Of a stretch of DNA of 40,072 bases, positions 8,743 to 17,114 are shown in pieces. The notes below the pieces were generated by a model. That model saw nothing but the letters and a program-made list of their open reading frames with translations, did not search any database and was not told the origin of the DNA. A program made the translations under genes and the position numbers. Origin of the DNA: Thermoleophilaceae bacterium (lineage in GTDB: Bacteria; Actinomycetota; Thermoleophilia; Solirubrobacterales; Thermoleophilaceae); the NCBI GenBank assembly GCA_025928345.1, contig JAICJR010000006.1:1-40072 (forward strand). Reading direction: 5' to 3'. How positions within the stretch are numbered: position 1 is the first letter of the stretch; the number at the start of each line of letters is the position of its first letter.

Positions 8743-10011
8743 ATGAGCACGGTTGCGTTCTTCCCGGAGGGCGCGTTTGGCCCGACGAACAACTGCGTGG
8801 GAATCGGAGACGTGCTGCGCGCACGCGGACACCGCGTGGTGTTCGTGGTCGAGGAGTCGTTCGCCGGGGGCCTCGAGGAGAAGGGGTTCGAGGAGCGCTT
8901 GATGCGGCTCGCGGCGCCGCCCGAGGAGCCCGAGGTGCCGGGCCAGTTCTGGAAGGACTTCATCCGCGACACGGCGCCCGTGTTCCGCAAGCCCACCATC
9001 GAGCAGCTCGGCGCGTTCATCGCGCCCACCTTCCAGGCGCTCATCGACGGCTCGAAATACGTGCACGAGCGGCTGCTCGAGATCTTCGAAGAGGTACAGC
9101 CCGACGTGATCGTCGAGGACAACGTGGTGACCTTCCCCGCGCTGCAAGCGAGTGGTCGCCCGTGGGTGCGGATCATGTCCTGCAATCCAGCCGAGCTGAA
9201 GGACACGGCTGTGCCGCCGGTCTTCTCGGGCTACCCGTCAGACGACCCTTCCGGCTGGGCGGACTACTGGGACGAGTACCGCCGCGCGCACGCCGAGCTG
9301 CACGCCGACTTCGACGAGTTCTGCCGCTCGCACGGAGCGCCGCCACTGCCGGAGCTCGACTTCATGCACGAGTCGCCCTGGCTCAACCTGTCGCTCTACC
9401 CGCGCGAGGTCGACTACGCGCGCGAGCAACCAATTGCGCCGACATGGCACAACCTCGAGGCGAACGTGCGCTCAACGGACGCACCCTGGGACGGCGCTCC
9501 GAATGGCGACGGCCCGCTCGTGTACCTGTCACTTGGCTCGCTCGGATCGGCCGACGTCGAGCTGATGCGCACCTTGATCGCCTCGCTCGCGGACAGCCGC
9601 TACCGGGTGATCGTGTCGAAGGGGCCGCAGCACGACCAGCTCGAGCTCGCGGGCAACATGGTGGGGGAGGAGTTCCTGCCGCAGACGTCCGTCCTTCCGC
9701 AGGTGGACCTCGTCATCACGCACGGCGGCAACAACACCGTCACGGAGTGTCTGTGGTTCGGCAAGCCGATGGTCGTCCTGCCGCTCTTCTGGGACCAGTA
9801 CGACAACGCGCAGCGCATCCACGAGAAGGGCTTCGGCATCCGGCTCGACACGTATGGACACGAGCCCGCCGAGCTCATGAAGGCCATCGACAAGCTGCTG
9901 ACGGACGCGCCGCTGAAGCAGCAACTCGCGAAGCTATCGAACAGGCTTCAGCACAACCCCGGCACCGTCACCGCCGCCGATCTCATCGAGCGAGTAGCCA
10001 CTCATCAATAA
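8743..10011 (+). CDS. MGT-type glycosyltransferase (GT1 family)
   Basis: A 422-residue GT-B fold enzyme of the UGT/macrolide glycosyltransferase type. The N-terminal acceptor domain opens VAFFPEGAFGPTNNCVGIGDVL. The C-terminal donor domain has LVYLSLGSLGSAD and the nucleotide-sugar motif around HGGNNTVTECLWFGKPM with LPLFWDQYDNAQR. The conserved His binds donor phosphate and the Asp-Gln pair binds the sugar. It is cytosolic and moves a sugar to a small acceptor, perhaps a lipid, carotenoid or natural product; no biosynthetic cluster nearby says which. Its 3' end overlaps the converging Nudix gene by 29 bases. Confidence 0.88.
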   Translation: MSTVAFFPEGAFGPTNNCVGIGDVLRARGHRVVFVVEESFAGGLEEKGFEERLMRLAAPPEEPEVPGQFWKDFIRDTAPVFRKPTIEQLGAFIAPTFQALIDGSKYVHERLLEIFEEVQPDVIVEDNVVTFPALQASGRPWVRIMSCNPAELKDTAVPPVFSGYPSDDPSGWADYWDEYRRAHAELHADFDEFCRSHGAPPLPELDFMHESPWLNLSLYPREVDYAREQPIAPTWHNLEANVRSTDAPWDGAPNGDGPLVYLSLGSLGSADVELMRTLIASLADSRYRVIVSKGPQHDQLELAGNMVGEEFLPQTSVLPQVDLVITHGGNNTVTECLWFGKPMVVLPLFWDQYDNAQRIHEKGFGIRLDTYGHEPAELMKAIDKLLTDAPLKQQLAKLSNRLQHNPGTVTAADLIERVATHQ

Positions 10012-10849
10012 GCCGCCGCGCGATGGCCAGCGGCGGCGGCAGGTGGAACTCCGTCTCACCCCGCACCGTCGCCTCCAGTTCCTCCCGCGAGAACCAGCGC
10101 ACCGCATCGAGCTCGCCGTCGCCCACCGTCGACTCGCCTGCCGCGTAACGCGCGTGGAAGCCGAGCATCAGCGAAGCGGGAAACGGCCACGGCTGCGACG
10201 AGCGGTACCGCACGTCCTCCACCCGCACCGTCGTCTCCTCGAGCACCTCGCGCGCCACAGCCTCCTCGAGGCTCTCGCCCGGCTCGACGAACCCCGCGAG
10301 CGCCGAGTAGCGGCCCTCGGGCCACGTGGGCTGGCGGCCGAGCATCACGCGGTCGCCGTCGTGCACGAGCATGATCACCACCGGATCGGTGCGCGGATGA
10401 TGCTCGGCGCCGCACTCCGGGCAGCGCCGCAGGAAGCCGGCTTCTGCAATGTGCGTCAAAGCGCCACAGACGGCGCAATGCGGGTGGCTGCGATGCCAGT
10501 TCACCATCGCTGTGCCGTACGCGAGCAGGCCGGCGTCTTCGGGGGAGAACAGCGCGCCCACCTCCCGCAGGCCCATGAGCTGCGCGCTGCCGGGCGGCTC
10601 GAGCCCCTCCGCGTCCACGGCGAACACAGCGCCGTCGCCGTCGAGTCCCAGCAGCACCAGTTCGCGACCTGACGGAAGCGGCACGAGCGCGGGACGCGAA
10701 CCGCCGTTCACGTAGACGCCGCCCTGCGCGACGAGCAGCGCGCGCGAACTGTCGTCGGCCACACGGGCCGCCAGCCACTGGGAATCGGTGCGCCGCGGCC
10801 CGGCGCGGTCGAGCCGCACTCCGGCGAACGTGTTCGATCCAGCCGTCAT
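9983..10849 (-). CDS. nudC: NudC-like NAD(H)/NAD-RNA pyrophosphohydrolase (Nudix)
   Basis: 288 residues from ATG 10849. A four-cysteine zinc ribbon (CAVCG...CPECG) precedes the Nudix box GFVEPGESLEEAVAREVLEET (one residue longer than the core motif) and the NudC signature SQPWPFPASLM that distinguishes NADH pyrophosphatases from other Nudix enzymes. Family members hydrolyse NAD(H) to NMN and AMP and remove NAD caps from RNA. Domain order and length match the family. It overlaps the converging glycosyltransferase gene by 29 bases at the 3' end. A possible leaderless promoter lies just upstream. Confidence 0.9.
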   Translation of the reverse strand: MTAGSNTFAGVRLDRAGPRRTDSQWLAARVADDSSRALLVAQGGVYVNGGSRPALVPLPSGRELVLLGLDGDGAVFAVDAEGLEPPGSAQLMGLREVGALFSPEDAGLLAYGTAMVNWHRSHPHCAVCGALTHIAEAGFLRRCPECGAEHHPRTDPVVIMLVHDGDRVMLGRQPTWPEGRYSALAGFVEPGESLEEAVAREVLEETTVRVEDVRYRSSQPWPFPASLMLGFHARYAAGESTVGDGELDAVRWFSREELEATVRGETEFHLPPPLAIARRLIDEWLLAR

Positions 10850-10856
10850 CCCGCGT

Positions 10857-10862
10857 ACGGTA
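10857..10862 (-). promoter_or_regulatory. Candidate -10 box (TACCGT) for nudC
   Basis: On the minus strand TACCGT is followed by seven bases and then ATG 10849, the spacing expected for a leaderless transcript. Confidence 0.45.
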
Positions 10863-10898
10863 CGCACACCACTGGCCCGGGTATGCAGCCGTGCCGAG

Positions 10899-10904
10899 TA
10901 AGCT
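10899..10904 (+). promoter_or_regulatory. Candidate -10 box (TAAGCT) for the nitrilase-tetR operon
   Basis: TAAGCT lies five bases before an 18-bp palindrome, so the palindrome would start at about +1, a position where a bound repressor blocks the promoter. Confidence 0.45.
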
Positions 10905-10909
10905 TCTGG

Positions 10910-10927
10910 ATTGACTGGTCAGTCAAT
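10910..10927. promoter_or_regulatory. 18-bp palindromic operator, probably for the linked TetR
   Basis: ATTGACTG-GT-CAGTCAAT has perfect 8-bp arms around a 2-base centre. It lies between a candidate -10 (10899-10904) and the ribosome-binding site of the nitrilase gene. Short-centre palindromes of this shape are typical TetR-family operators, and a TetR gene is second in the same operon. Autoregulation is the simplest reading. Confidence 0.75.
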
Positions 10928-10940
10928 GGAGGGGGACGCG

Positions 10941-11777
10941 GTGCGAGTCGCTGCGGTACAGCTCAACTCGAACGAAGACAAGCAGCGCAACCTCGCGACG
11001 GCGGACCGGCTGACGCGCGCCGCGGCGGCCGACGGCGCCCAGCTCGTGCTGCTGCCGGAGAAGTGGACGGCGCTCGGCACGCACGAGGACTACGTGCGAG
11101 CGTCGGAGTCGCTCGACGAGCCGGGCCCCGCGATCGAGTGGGCGAGCAAGACGGCACGCGAGCTCGGCATCGACCTCGTGGCCGGCTCGATCTCCGAGCG
11201 CCGCGACGGTCGCGACAAGCTCGGCAACACCTCCATCCATTTCGGCCCCGACGGGGAGCAGAAGGCGCTCTATCGAAAGATCCACATGTTCGACGTGGTG
11301 GTCGGCGGGATCCAGTACCGCGAGTCCGAGTCCGAGGACCCGGGCGAGGAGATCGTGCTGTCCGAGACCCGCGACGGCGTCCCGCTCGGAATGACCGTCT
11401 GTTACGACCTTCGCTTCCCCGAGCTCTACCGGATCCTCGCGATCCGCGGAGCGCGGATCCTGCTCGTGCCCGCGGCGTTCACCAAGATCACCGGGCAGGC
11501 GCACTGGGAGCTGCTCATCCGCGCGCGAGCGATCGAGAACCAGGCGTTCGTTATCGCCGCGGATCAGATCGGACATCACCCCGACGACAAGGAGAGCTTC
11601 GGCGGCTCGATGATCGTGGACCCGTGGGGCGAGGTGCTGGCGCGCGCACCCGACGAGGAGACCTTCATCGCTGCCGACCTCGACTTTTCCCGCCAGGACG
11701 AGGTGCGCGAGCAGCTCCCGAGCCTCGCAAACCGCATGCCGGCGACGTACACCTGGCCGCAGGAGATCTCTGCCTGA
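10941..11777 (+). CDS. Carbon-nitrogen hydrolase (nitrilase superfamily)
   Basis: 278 residues from GTG 10941, chosen because GGAGGGGG (10928-10935) sits at the correct distance. The upstream ATG 10926 lies inside the palindromic operator. The Glu-Lys-Cys triad is present: Glu40 in LLPEKW, Lys113 in YRKIHMFD and Cys154 in CYDLRFPE. The CYDLRFPELYR stretch resembles Nit1/Nit2-type omega-amidases and deaminated-glutathione amidases. It hydrolyses a C-N bond in a small amide in the cytosol. Its stop overlaps the ATG of the TetR gene by one base. Confidence 0.9.
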   Translation: MRVAAVQLNSNEDKQRNLATADRLTRAAAADGAQLVLLPEKWTALGTHEDYVRASESLDEPGPAIEWASKTARELGIDLVAGSISERRDGRDKLGNTSIHFGPDGEQKALYRKIHMFDVVVGGIQYRESESEDPGEEIVLSETRDGVPLGMTVCYDLRFPELYRILAIRGARILLVPAAFTKITGQAHWELLIRARAIENQAFVIAADQIGHHPDDKESFGGSMIVDPWGEVLARAPDEETFIAADLDFSRQDEVREQLPSLANRMPATYTWPQEISA

Positions 11778-12409
11778 TGGCCGCGAGCGGACGGCACGGC
11801 GCCGGCGTCGACAAGCAGCGCGTGATCCTTGACGCCGCGATCCGTGTGTTCGCGCGCCAGGGTTTCCACAGCTGCCGCGTGTCCGACGTCGCCGACGAGG
11901 CGGGGGTGGCCTACGGCCTCGTCTACCACTACTTCAGCTCGAAGGAAGAGATCCTCAACACCCTCTTCACCGAGCGCTGGCAGCTGATGCTCGACGCGAT
12001 CGTCGAGATCGACTCGCGCGAGCAGCTCACCGCGCGCGACAAGCTCGGCCAGGTGGCAGGCTTCATCATCGACTCCTACCGCCACGAGCCGGACTTGATG
12101 AAGGTGATCATCGTGGAGGTCACGCGCGCGGCGAACACTTTCGGGCGCCACCACCTGCCGAAGATCCGCGAGGCCTACAACCTGATCGCCGGGATCGTCG
12201 AGCAGGCACGCGCGGACGGCACGTTCAAGTCCGACATCTCGGCGGAGTTCGCGGCGATGTGCTTCTACGGCGCGATCGAGCAGCTGCTCACCGCGTGGAT
12301 CTTCGATGTCCTGCCCAAATCGGACGACGACTACGAGCGCGCGAAGGGCCTCGTGGTCGAGGCGATCTGCGGCGGGCTCGAGTCGGATGCCGTCGGGGCG
12401 GCTGCCTAG
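11777..12409 (+). CDS. TetR/AcrR-family transcriptional regulator
   Basis: 210 residues. The N-terminal HTH is clear (ILDAAIRVFARQGFHSCRV, then VADEAGVAYGLVYHYFSSKEEIL), and the C-terminal helical domain fits the FadR-like TetR C-terminal family (VIIVEVTRAANTF...FYGAIEQLLTAW). Its ATG overlaps the nitrilase stop, with AGGAG 11 bases upstream inside the nitrilase gene. The palindrome at 10910-10927 is its likely operator. The ligand is unknown; an acyl-CoA is possible by family analogy. Confidence 0.88.
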   Translation: MAASGRHGAGVDKQRVILDAAIRVFARQGFHSCRVSDVADEAGVAYGLVYHYFSSKEEILNTLFTERWQLMLDAIVEIDSREQLTARDKLGQVAGFIIDSYRHEPDLMKVIIVEVTRAANTFGRHHLPKIREAYNLIAGIVEQARADGTFKSDISAEFAAMCFYGAIEQLLTAWIFDVLPKSDDDYERAKGLVVEAICGGLESDAVGAAA

Positions 12410-12421
12410 CCGCTGCCTGGT

Positions 12422-12427
12422 TACACT
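12422..12427 (+). promoter_or_regulatory. Candidate -10 box (TACACT) for the small membrane-protein operon
   Basis: TACACT lies nine bases before ATG 12437 in the 27-base gap after the TetR gene. It may drive the four-gene cluster 12437-13430. Confidence 0.45.
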
Positions 12428-12436
12428 GGCGACGCT

Positions 12437-12571
12437 ATGGGCAACGACATGGTCAAACGGCTCGCATGGAGCGGCCTGCTCGCGGGTATAGGCGCCCTCA
12501 CGACCATCGTGGCGAACAAGCTCGCCACGGCGATCTGGGTGCGGATCTTCGACGAGGATCCACCCGAGTAG
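12437..12571 (+). CDS. Small membrane protein, DUF4235-like
   Basis: A 44-residue open frame: a basic start (MVKRLAWSG), one hydrophobic helix through LLAGIGALTTIVANKLATAIW, and an acidic tail FDEDPPE. The shape and the KLATAIW region resemble DUF4235, short actinobacterial membrane proteins that sit near Holin-X and DUF3618 genes, exactly as here. Function is unknown. A -10-like TACACT nine bases before the ATG supports it as a real first gene. Confidence 0.65.
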   Translation: MGNDMVKRLAWSGLLAGIGALTTIVANKLATAIWVRIFDEDPPE

Positions 12572-12574
12572 AAC

Positions 12575-12784
12575 ATGGCCGACGACGAGACCACCCAACC
12601 GACCCGGGACATTCCAGCCGTCGAGGCTGAGGCGGACATGGCGCCGGAGATCGGCCAGTCCTCCTGGGAAGGGCACGCGGCGGCCGAGACGGAGGGCGAC
12701 CCGCTCCCGTTCATCGGCGCGGCGTTCGCGGGTGGGTTCGTGCTGGCGAAGATCCTGAAGAAGCTCGGAGGGGATGACGACTGA
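12575..12784 (+). CDS. Small acidic protein with C-terminal hydrophobic helix
   Basis: 69 residues: a long acidic N-terminus (many Glu, Asp and Ala) and one hydrophobic segment near PLPFIGAAFAGGFVLAKILKKLG, ending GGDDD. The terminal helix resembles that of the DUF3618-type protein two genes on. It begins three bases after the preceding stop, and its own stop overlaps the next ATG by one base, so it belongs to the same operon. No named family recognised. Confidence 0.65.
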   Translation: MADDETTQPTRDIPAVEAEADMAPEIGQSSWEGHAAAETEGDPLPFIGAAFAGGFVLAKILKKLGGDDD

Positions 12785-13209
12785 TGGCGAGCGGCAACGG
12801 AGCACCGCCACCCGGCACCGCCGAGAAAACGCTCGGCGAAATCGTCAACGAGGTCACGGAGAAGGCCACGCTGCTGGTCCGCGAGGAGATCGAGCTGGCC
12901 AAGGCCGAGATGCAACAGAAGGCCATGCGCATCGCGAAGGGCGCCGCGTTCGGGGCCGTCGCCGGCATCTTCCTTGTCTTCATGCTCATCTACTTCCTGC
13001 ATGCGCTGTCGTGGTTCTGGGACGACCTGTTCAACTGGAGTGGGATCTGGCTCGGCTACTTGGTGACCACCGGGATCCTTCTCCTGCTGGGGGCACTCTG
13101 CGGTCTCCTGGCCCTCCGCTTCTTCAAGAAGGGCACGCCGCCCGCGCCGCAGATGGCGATCGAGGAGGCAAAGAAGACGCGCGAGGTGCTCGAGGAGGCG
13201 CGTAGCTGA
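12784..13209 (+). CDS. Holin-X / phage-holin-family superfamily III membrane protein
   Basis: 141 residues. The amphipathic N-terminus (LGEIVNEVTEKATLLVREEIELAKAEM) is the hallmark of the actinobacterial Holin-X family (PF07332). Two hydrophobic spans (about 56-78 and 92-113) and a charged C-terminal tail follow. Despite the family name, these proteins are not known to act as lysis holins in this setting. Start and stop overlap the neighbours (ATGA-type), so translation is coupled through three genes. A role in envelope homeostasis is inference. Confidence 0.82.
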   Translation: MASGNGAPPPGTAEKTLGEIVNEVTEKATLLVREEIELAKAEMQQKAMRIAKGAAFGAVAGIFLVFMLIYFLHALSWFWDDLFNWSGIWLGYLVTTGILLLLGALCGLLALRFFKKGTPPAPQMAIEEAKKTREVLEEARS

Positions 13210-13430
13210 TGCCCGCCCGACCCCCGGAGGAGATCCGCGCTTCGCTTCAGGCCACCCGCACCGAGCTCGAGTACTCGATCAACGACCTCCAGGGCAAGGT
13301 CAAGGAGCTCACCAACTGGCGCCGCCAGCTCGCGGAGAACCGCAAGCAGGCGATCATCGGGGCGGCCGTCGCGGGCTTCCTGATCGGCGGTGGCGTAGCG
13401 GCCACGTTCGGCCTGTTCCGCCGCCGCTAA
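13209..13430 (+). CDS. DUF3618-family protein
   Basis: 73 residues. The opening RPPEEIRASLQATRTELEYSINDLQGKV is the DUF3618 pattern, which normally follows a Holin-X gene. A coiled-coil-forming N-terminal half leads to one membrane helix (AIIGAAVAGFLIGGGVAATFG) and a basic end FRRR. It is the last gene of the four-gene cluster. Function unknown; it may partner the Holin-X protein. Confidence 0.82.
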   Translation: MPARPPEEIRASLQATRTELEYSINDLQGKVKELTNWRRQLAENRKQAIIGAAVAGFLIGGGVAATFGLFRRR

Positions 13431-13450
13431 GGGGCATCCGAACCGCTCTT

Positions 13451-13456
13451 TAGGCT
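13451..13456 (+). promoter_or_regulatory. Candidate -10 box (TAGGCT) for the AI-2E-family gene
   Basis: TAGGCT is followed by nine bases and GTG 13466, consistent with a leaderless or near-leaderless transcript separate from the upstream cluster. Confidence 0.45.
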
Positions 13457-13465
13457 GCGTCCGCA

Positions 13466-14551
13466 GTGCCGAGCACGCGGGCGATCGTCAAGGTGCTGCT
13501 GGTCATCGCGGCCATCGCCGCGGTGTTCTACGTGCTGTACCTCGTCCGCACGATCCTCGAGATGCTGTTCATCGCGGTGTTCCTGGCGATCGCGCTCGGG
13601 CCGGCGGTGGACCTGTACCAGCGCCGCGCACGGATGCCGCGCTCGCTCGCGATCGTGCTCGTCTACATCACGATCCTGGGCGCCATCGTCGGGCTCGGCC
13701 TGCTCGTGGTGCCGCCGATCGTGAGCGGCGTGAACAACTTCGTGGGAAAGGTGCCTCAGTACGTCCAGGACCTGCGCAGGGACCGGACGGTGCGCAGGTA
13801 CGACAACAAGTACCACATCACCAGAAGGCTCGATCAGGAAGCGAAGAAGCTCCCCGGCCGCCTGGGCACAGCCGCGAGCGCACTCACATCGGTCACGGTC
13901 GGAGTGTTCTCGGCGATCTTCCAGCTCGTCACCGTGCTCGTGTTGGCCTTCTTCTTTCTGCTTGACGGAAAACGCATGGTGGGCTGGGGCTTACGGCAGT
14001 TCCCTCCCGAGCGCGCCCAGCGCCTTCGGAAGGTGATGGACGACGTGTACGAGGCCACGAGCGGCTACGTGGTGGGCAACCTGATCATCTCGGTGATTGC
14101 GGGCACGGGCACTTGGATCGTGCTCGAGATCCTGTCGGTCCCGTTCGCCGTCCCGCTGGCGGTGCTGATGGCGTTCCTCGACCTCATCCCGCTCGTCGGC
14201 GCGACCATCGGCGGCGTCGGGATCGGCATCGTCGCGGCGATCTCAAATTTCCCCACAGCCCTGATCGTCTGGGCGATCTACTTCATCGTCTACCAGCAGA
14301 TCGAGAACAACATCCTGCAGCCGGTGATCTACCGCCGCACCGTCGCACTGCACCCGCTCGTGGTCCTCGTCGCGGTGCTCATAGGCGGCAGCCAGCTCGG
14401 CGTACTCGGCGCGCTGCTCGCGATCCCGGTGGCGGCGGGCGTACAGATCGTTGTCAAGGACCTGTGGAACGCGAGGAAGGGCCGCATCGCTGTGACGGAC
14501 ACGGGACCACCGCCACCCCCGCCGTCAGAAATCGCGCCGGAAGTGCCGTAG
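13466..14551 (+). CDS. AI-2E-family transporter
   Basis: 361 residues from GTG 13466. It is a polytopic membrane protein of PF01594: paired N-terminal helices (VKVLLVIAAIAAVFYVLYLV and a second near LEMLFIAVFLAIALGPAVD), a central soluble stretch, then the conserved PLAVLMAFLDLIPLVGATIGG and ENNILQPVIYRRTVALHPL segments. The family is broad; TqsA exports autoinducer-2, others are Na+/H+ exchangers. The substrate here is not predictable. The tail is proline-rich. Confidence 0.88.
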   Translation: MPSTRAIVKVLLVIAAIAAVFYVLYLVRTILEMLFIAVFLAIALGPAVDLYQRRARMPRSLAIVLVYITILGAIVGLGLLVVPPIVSGVNNFVGKVPQYVQDLRRDRTVRRYDNKYHITRRLDQEAKKLPGRLGTAASALTSVTVGVFSAIFQLVTVLVLAFFFLLDGKRMVGWGLRQFPPERAQRLRKVMDDVYEATSGYVVGNLIISVIAGTGTWIVLEILSVPFAVPLAVLMAFLDLIPLVGATIGGVGIGIVAAISNFPTALIVWAIYFIVYQQIENNILQPVIYRRTVALHPLVVLVAVLIGGSQLGVLGALLAIPVAAGVQIVVKDLWNARKGRIAVTDTGPPPPPPSEIAPEVP

Positions 14552-14553
14552 GC

Positions 14554-14778
14554 GATCGGAGGTCGGAGGTCGGAGGTCGGAGGGGGCGAACGGTCATTGC
14601 CCGCGGGTCTCTGCGAGAAACAGAGCACTGGATCCTCGTGGCAGAGGAGCGAGGCCTGCTACCGCTTGACGCACACGAGCCAGTTGAGGAACTAGCTCGG
14701 ACTCTTAGCGGTAATCAGGAAACGCGGAAACCCTTGACCTCCGACCGCAGACCTCCGGCCTCCGCCCTCCGGCCTCCG
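14554..14778. repeat. Inverted pair of 7-bp tandem repeats (GGTCGGA / CCTCCGG type)
   Basis: Left arm 14554-14581: GATCGGA then three exact GGTCGGA units. Right arm 14737-14778: six units of the complementary type (ACCTCCG, ACCGCAG, ACCTCCG, GCCTCCG, CCCTCCG, GCCTCCG). The 155-base centre (14582-14736) holds no convincing gene, only a small dyad near TCTCTG/CAGAG. The element fills the whole gap between the converging AI-2E and DegV genes and starts and ends within three bases of their stops, so it may end transcription from both sides. Confidence 0.82.
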
Positions 14779-14780
14779 AC

Positions 14781-15647
14781 CTACTCCACGAGCGTGCGCG
14801 GCACGCCGCCCACTCCCAGCAGCCCCGGGCCGGTGTGCACCCCGAGCACCGGCCCGACCTCCGAGATCCACACCGGTTCGCTGCCGTAGATATCGCGGCA
14901 CGCGTCGGCAAGCTTGTTCGCGATATCCGGGCTCTGGATGTGCTGCACCACCCAGCCGTCGGCGCCGTCAGCATGGCGTTCGCGCGCGTACTCGACCATG
15001 CGATCGAACATCCGGGCGCTCGTGCGGACGCGCTCCACCGGAGTCATCTCGCTCTCCACCGTGAGTATCGGCTTGATCTTTAAGGTCGAGCCGATCCACG
15101 CGCTCGCGGCGCCAATCCGCCCGCCGCGGCGAAGGTACTCGAGCGTGTCGATTGCGAACCAGATCTTCAGCGCCTTGCGCACCTCGCGCGCGGCGCTCTC
15201 GACGGCGTCGAGGTCGCCGCCCTCGCGCGCAGCCTTGGCCGCGCCCAGTGCGAGCAGGCCGATGCCGCCCGCGCCCGTCGCCGAGTCGAGCACGCGAACG
15301 CGCCCGCTTTGCCCGGAGCGCTCAAGCGTCTCAACCGCCTGGCGCGCCGCGTCGCACGTTCCCGACAGTCCGGCCGAGATGTGGATCGACAACACGTCCA
15401 ACCCCTGCTCGAGCAGCGGCTCGTAGACAGCCAGGAAATCGCCCACCGCGGGCTGCGAGGTGGTGGGCAGCGAAGCCGCGTCGCGGAGCTCGGAGTAGAA
15501 GCGGTCGTAGTCCGTTATGTCCGCTTCGCGAACAGTCCGCTCGCCGCCGAAGTTGACATAGAGCGAGACGAGGTGTATCTGATGGGCGCGGACAACATCG
15601 CCGGGTAGATAAGCGGTAGTGTCCGTAACGACTGCGACGCGCGACAT
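14781..15647 (-). CDS. DegV-family fatty-acid-binding protein
   Basis: 288 residues. It opens VAVVTDTTAYLP, the DegV fold start, and contains TTSQPAVGDFL, the conserved IHISAGLSGT lipid-headgroup loop and LEYLRRGGRIG. The family binds a fatty acid between two domains and can act as FakB, presenting it to the kinase FakA for phosphorylation. No fakA is visible in the window. It converges on the AI-2E gene across the repeat element. A -10-like TAGGCT lies nine bases before its ATG. Confidence 0.9.
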   Translation of the reverse strand: MSRVAVVTDTTAYLPGDVVRAHQIHLVSLYVNFGGERTVREADITDYDRFYSELRDAASLPTTSQPAVGDFLAVYEPLLEQGLDVLSIHISAGLSGTCDAARQAVETLERSGQSGRVRVLDSATGAGGIGLLALGAAKAAREGGDLDAVESAAREVRKALKIWFAIDTLEYLRRGGRIGAASAWIGSTLKIKPILTVESEMTPVERVRTSARMFDRMVEYARERHADGADGWVVQHIQSPDIANKLADACRDIYGSEPVWISEVGPVLGVHTGPGLLGVGGVPRTLVE

Positions 15648-15656
15648 GCGCGGGGC

Positions 15657-15662
15657 AGCCTA
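15657..15662 (-). promoter_or_regulatory. Candidate -10 box (TAGGCT) for degV
   Basis: Reading the minus strand, TAGGCT is followed by nine bases and ATG 15647. Confidence 0.45.
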
Positions 15663-15728
15663 CAGAGAGCCCAGGTCGCGAAGAGGGGCGGTCCCTGGGT
15701 TGGGGCGGTGAACTCGGAGGAGGGATTC

Positions 15729-16004
15729 TTGGCGGGTTTCGAGCTGGATCGAGTAGAGACCCTGCTCAGGGAGCGTTCGGCGGAGATGACCCGGACGAGA
15801 GCCACTACGCAACTCCATCCAAGCCTCGAACATGTGGAGCTCGATCGCTCCCCTCATGTGCCGGAACCCCCCGCGATCGTCGAGGTCACTCAGGAAGGCG
15901 CCTGTGTGGACTGCGGCGACCGCATCTCCACCGCCCGCCTGAAGGCCCTTCCCGCCGCGGAACGCTGCGTCAGCTGCCAGCGCGAGCTGGAAGCCGGCGC
16001 CTAG
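15729..16004 (+). CDS. TraR/DksA-type C4 zinc-finger protein
   Basis: 91 residues from TTG 15729, preferred over GTG 15708 because GGAGGAGGG (15716-15724) lies at the right distance before the TTG. The N-terminus is a charged helix. The C-terminus holds the DksA-type finger CVDCGDRISTARLKALP followed by CVSCQREL, two CxxC pairs that bind zinc. DksA proteins insert in the RNA polymerase secondary channel, but this short actinobacterial form lacks the long coiled coil and acidic tip residues, so a different role is likely. Confidence 0.8.
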   Translation: MAGFELDRVETLLRERSAEMTRTRATTQLHPSLEHVELDRSPHVPEPPAIVEVTQEGACVDCGDRISTARLKALPAAERCVSCQRELEAGA

Positions 16005-16017
16005 CAGCACCTCACAG

Positions 16018-16033
16018 GCCGCCCGCGGGCGGC
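16018..16033. promoter_or_regulatory. Perfect 16-bp GC palindrome before the epimerase promoter
   Basis: GCCGCCCG-CGGGCGGC is fully self-complementary. It lies between the zinc-finger stop (16004) and a -10-like TAGACT (16037-16042), so it could be a hairpin terminator for the upstream gene or a protein-binding site overlapping the promoter spacer. There is no T-run. Confidence 0.45.
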
Positions 16034-16036
16034 GCC

Positions 16037-16042
16037 TAGACT
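16037..16042 (+). promoter_or_regulatory. Candidate -10 box (TAGACT) for the epimerase-patatin operon
   Basis: TAGACT is followed by seven bases and GTG 16050. Confidence 0.5.
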
Positions 16043-16049
16043 GCGCCGC

Positions 16050-17110
<1,061 letters not shown>

Positions 17111-17114
<4 letters not shown>

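Noticed and set aside
8731-9147. N-terminal extension of the FAD oxidoreductase frame
   Set aside because: It is antisense to the glycosyltransferase and not protein-like; the flavin protein begins at or after ATG 8730.
12784-13209. Prophage lysis holin
   Set aside because: No phage genes surround it; Holin-X proteins are common chromosomal actinobacterial genes.
13466-14551. Quorum-sensing autoinducer-2 exporter
   Set aside because: The family name is misleading; there is no luxS or lsr gene nearby, so I call only the family.
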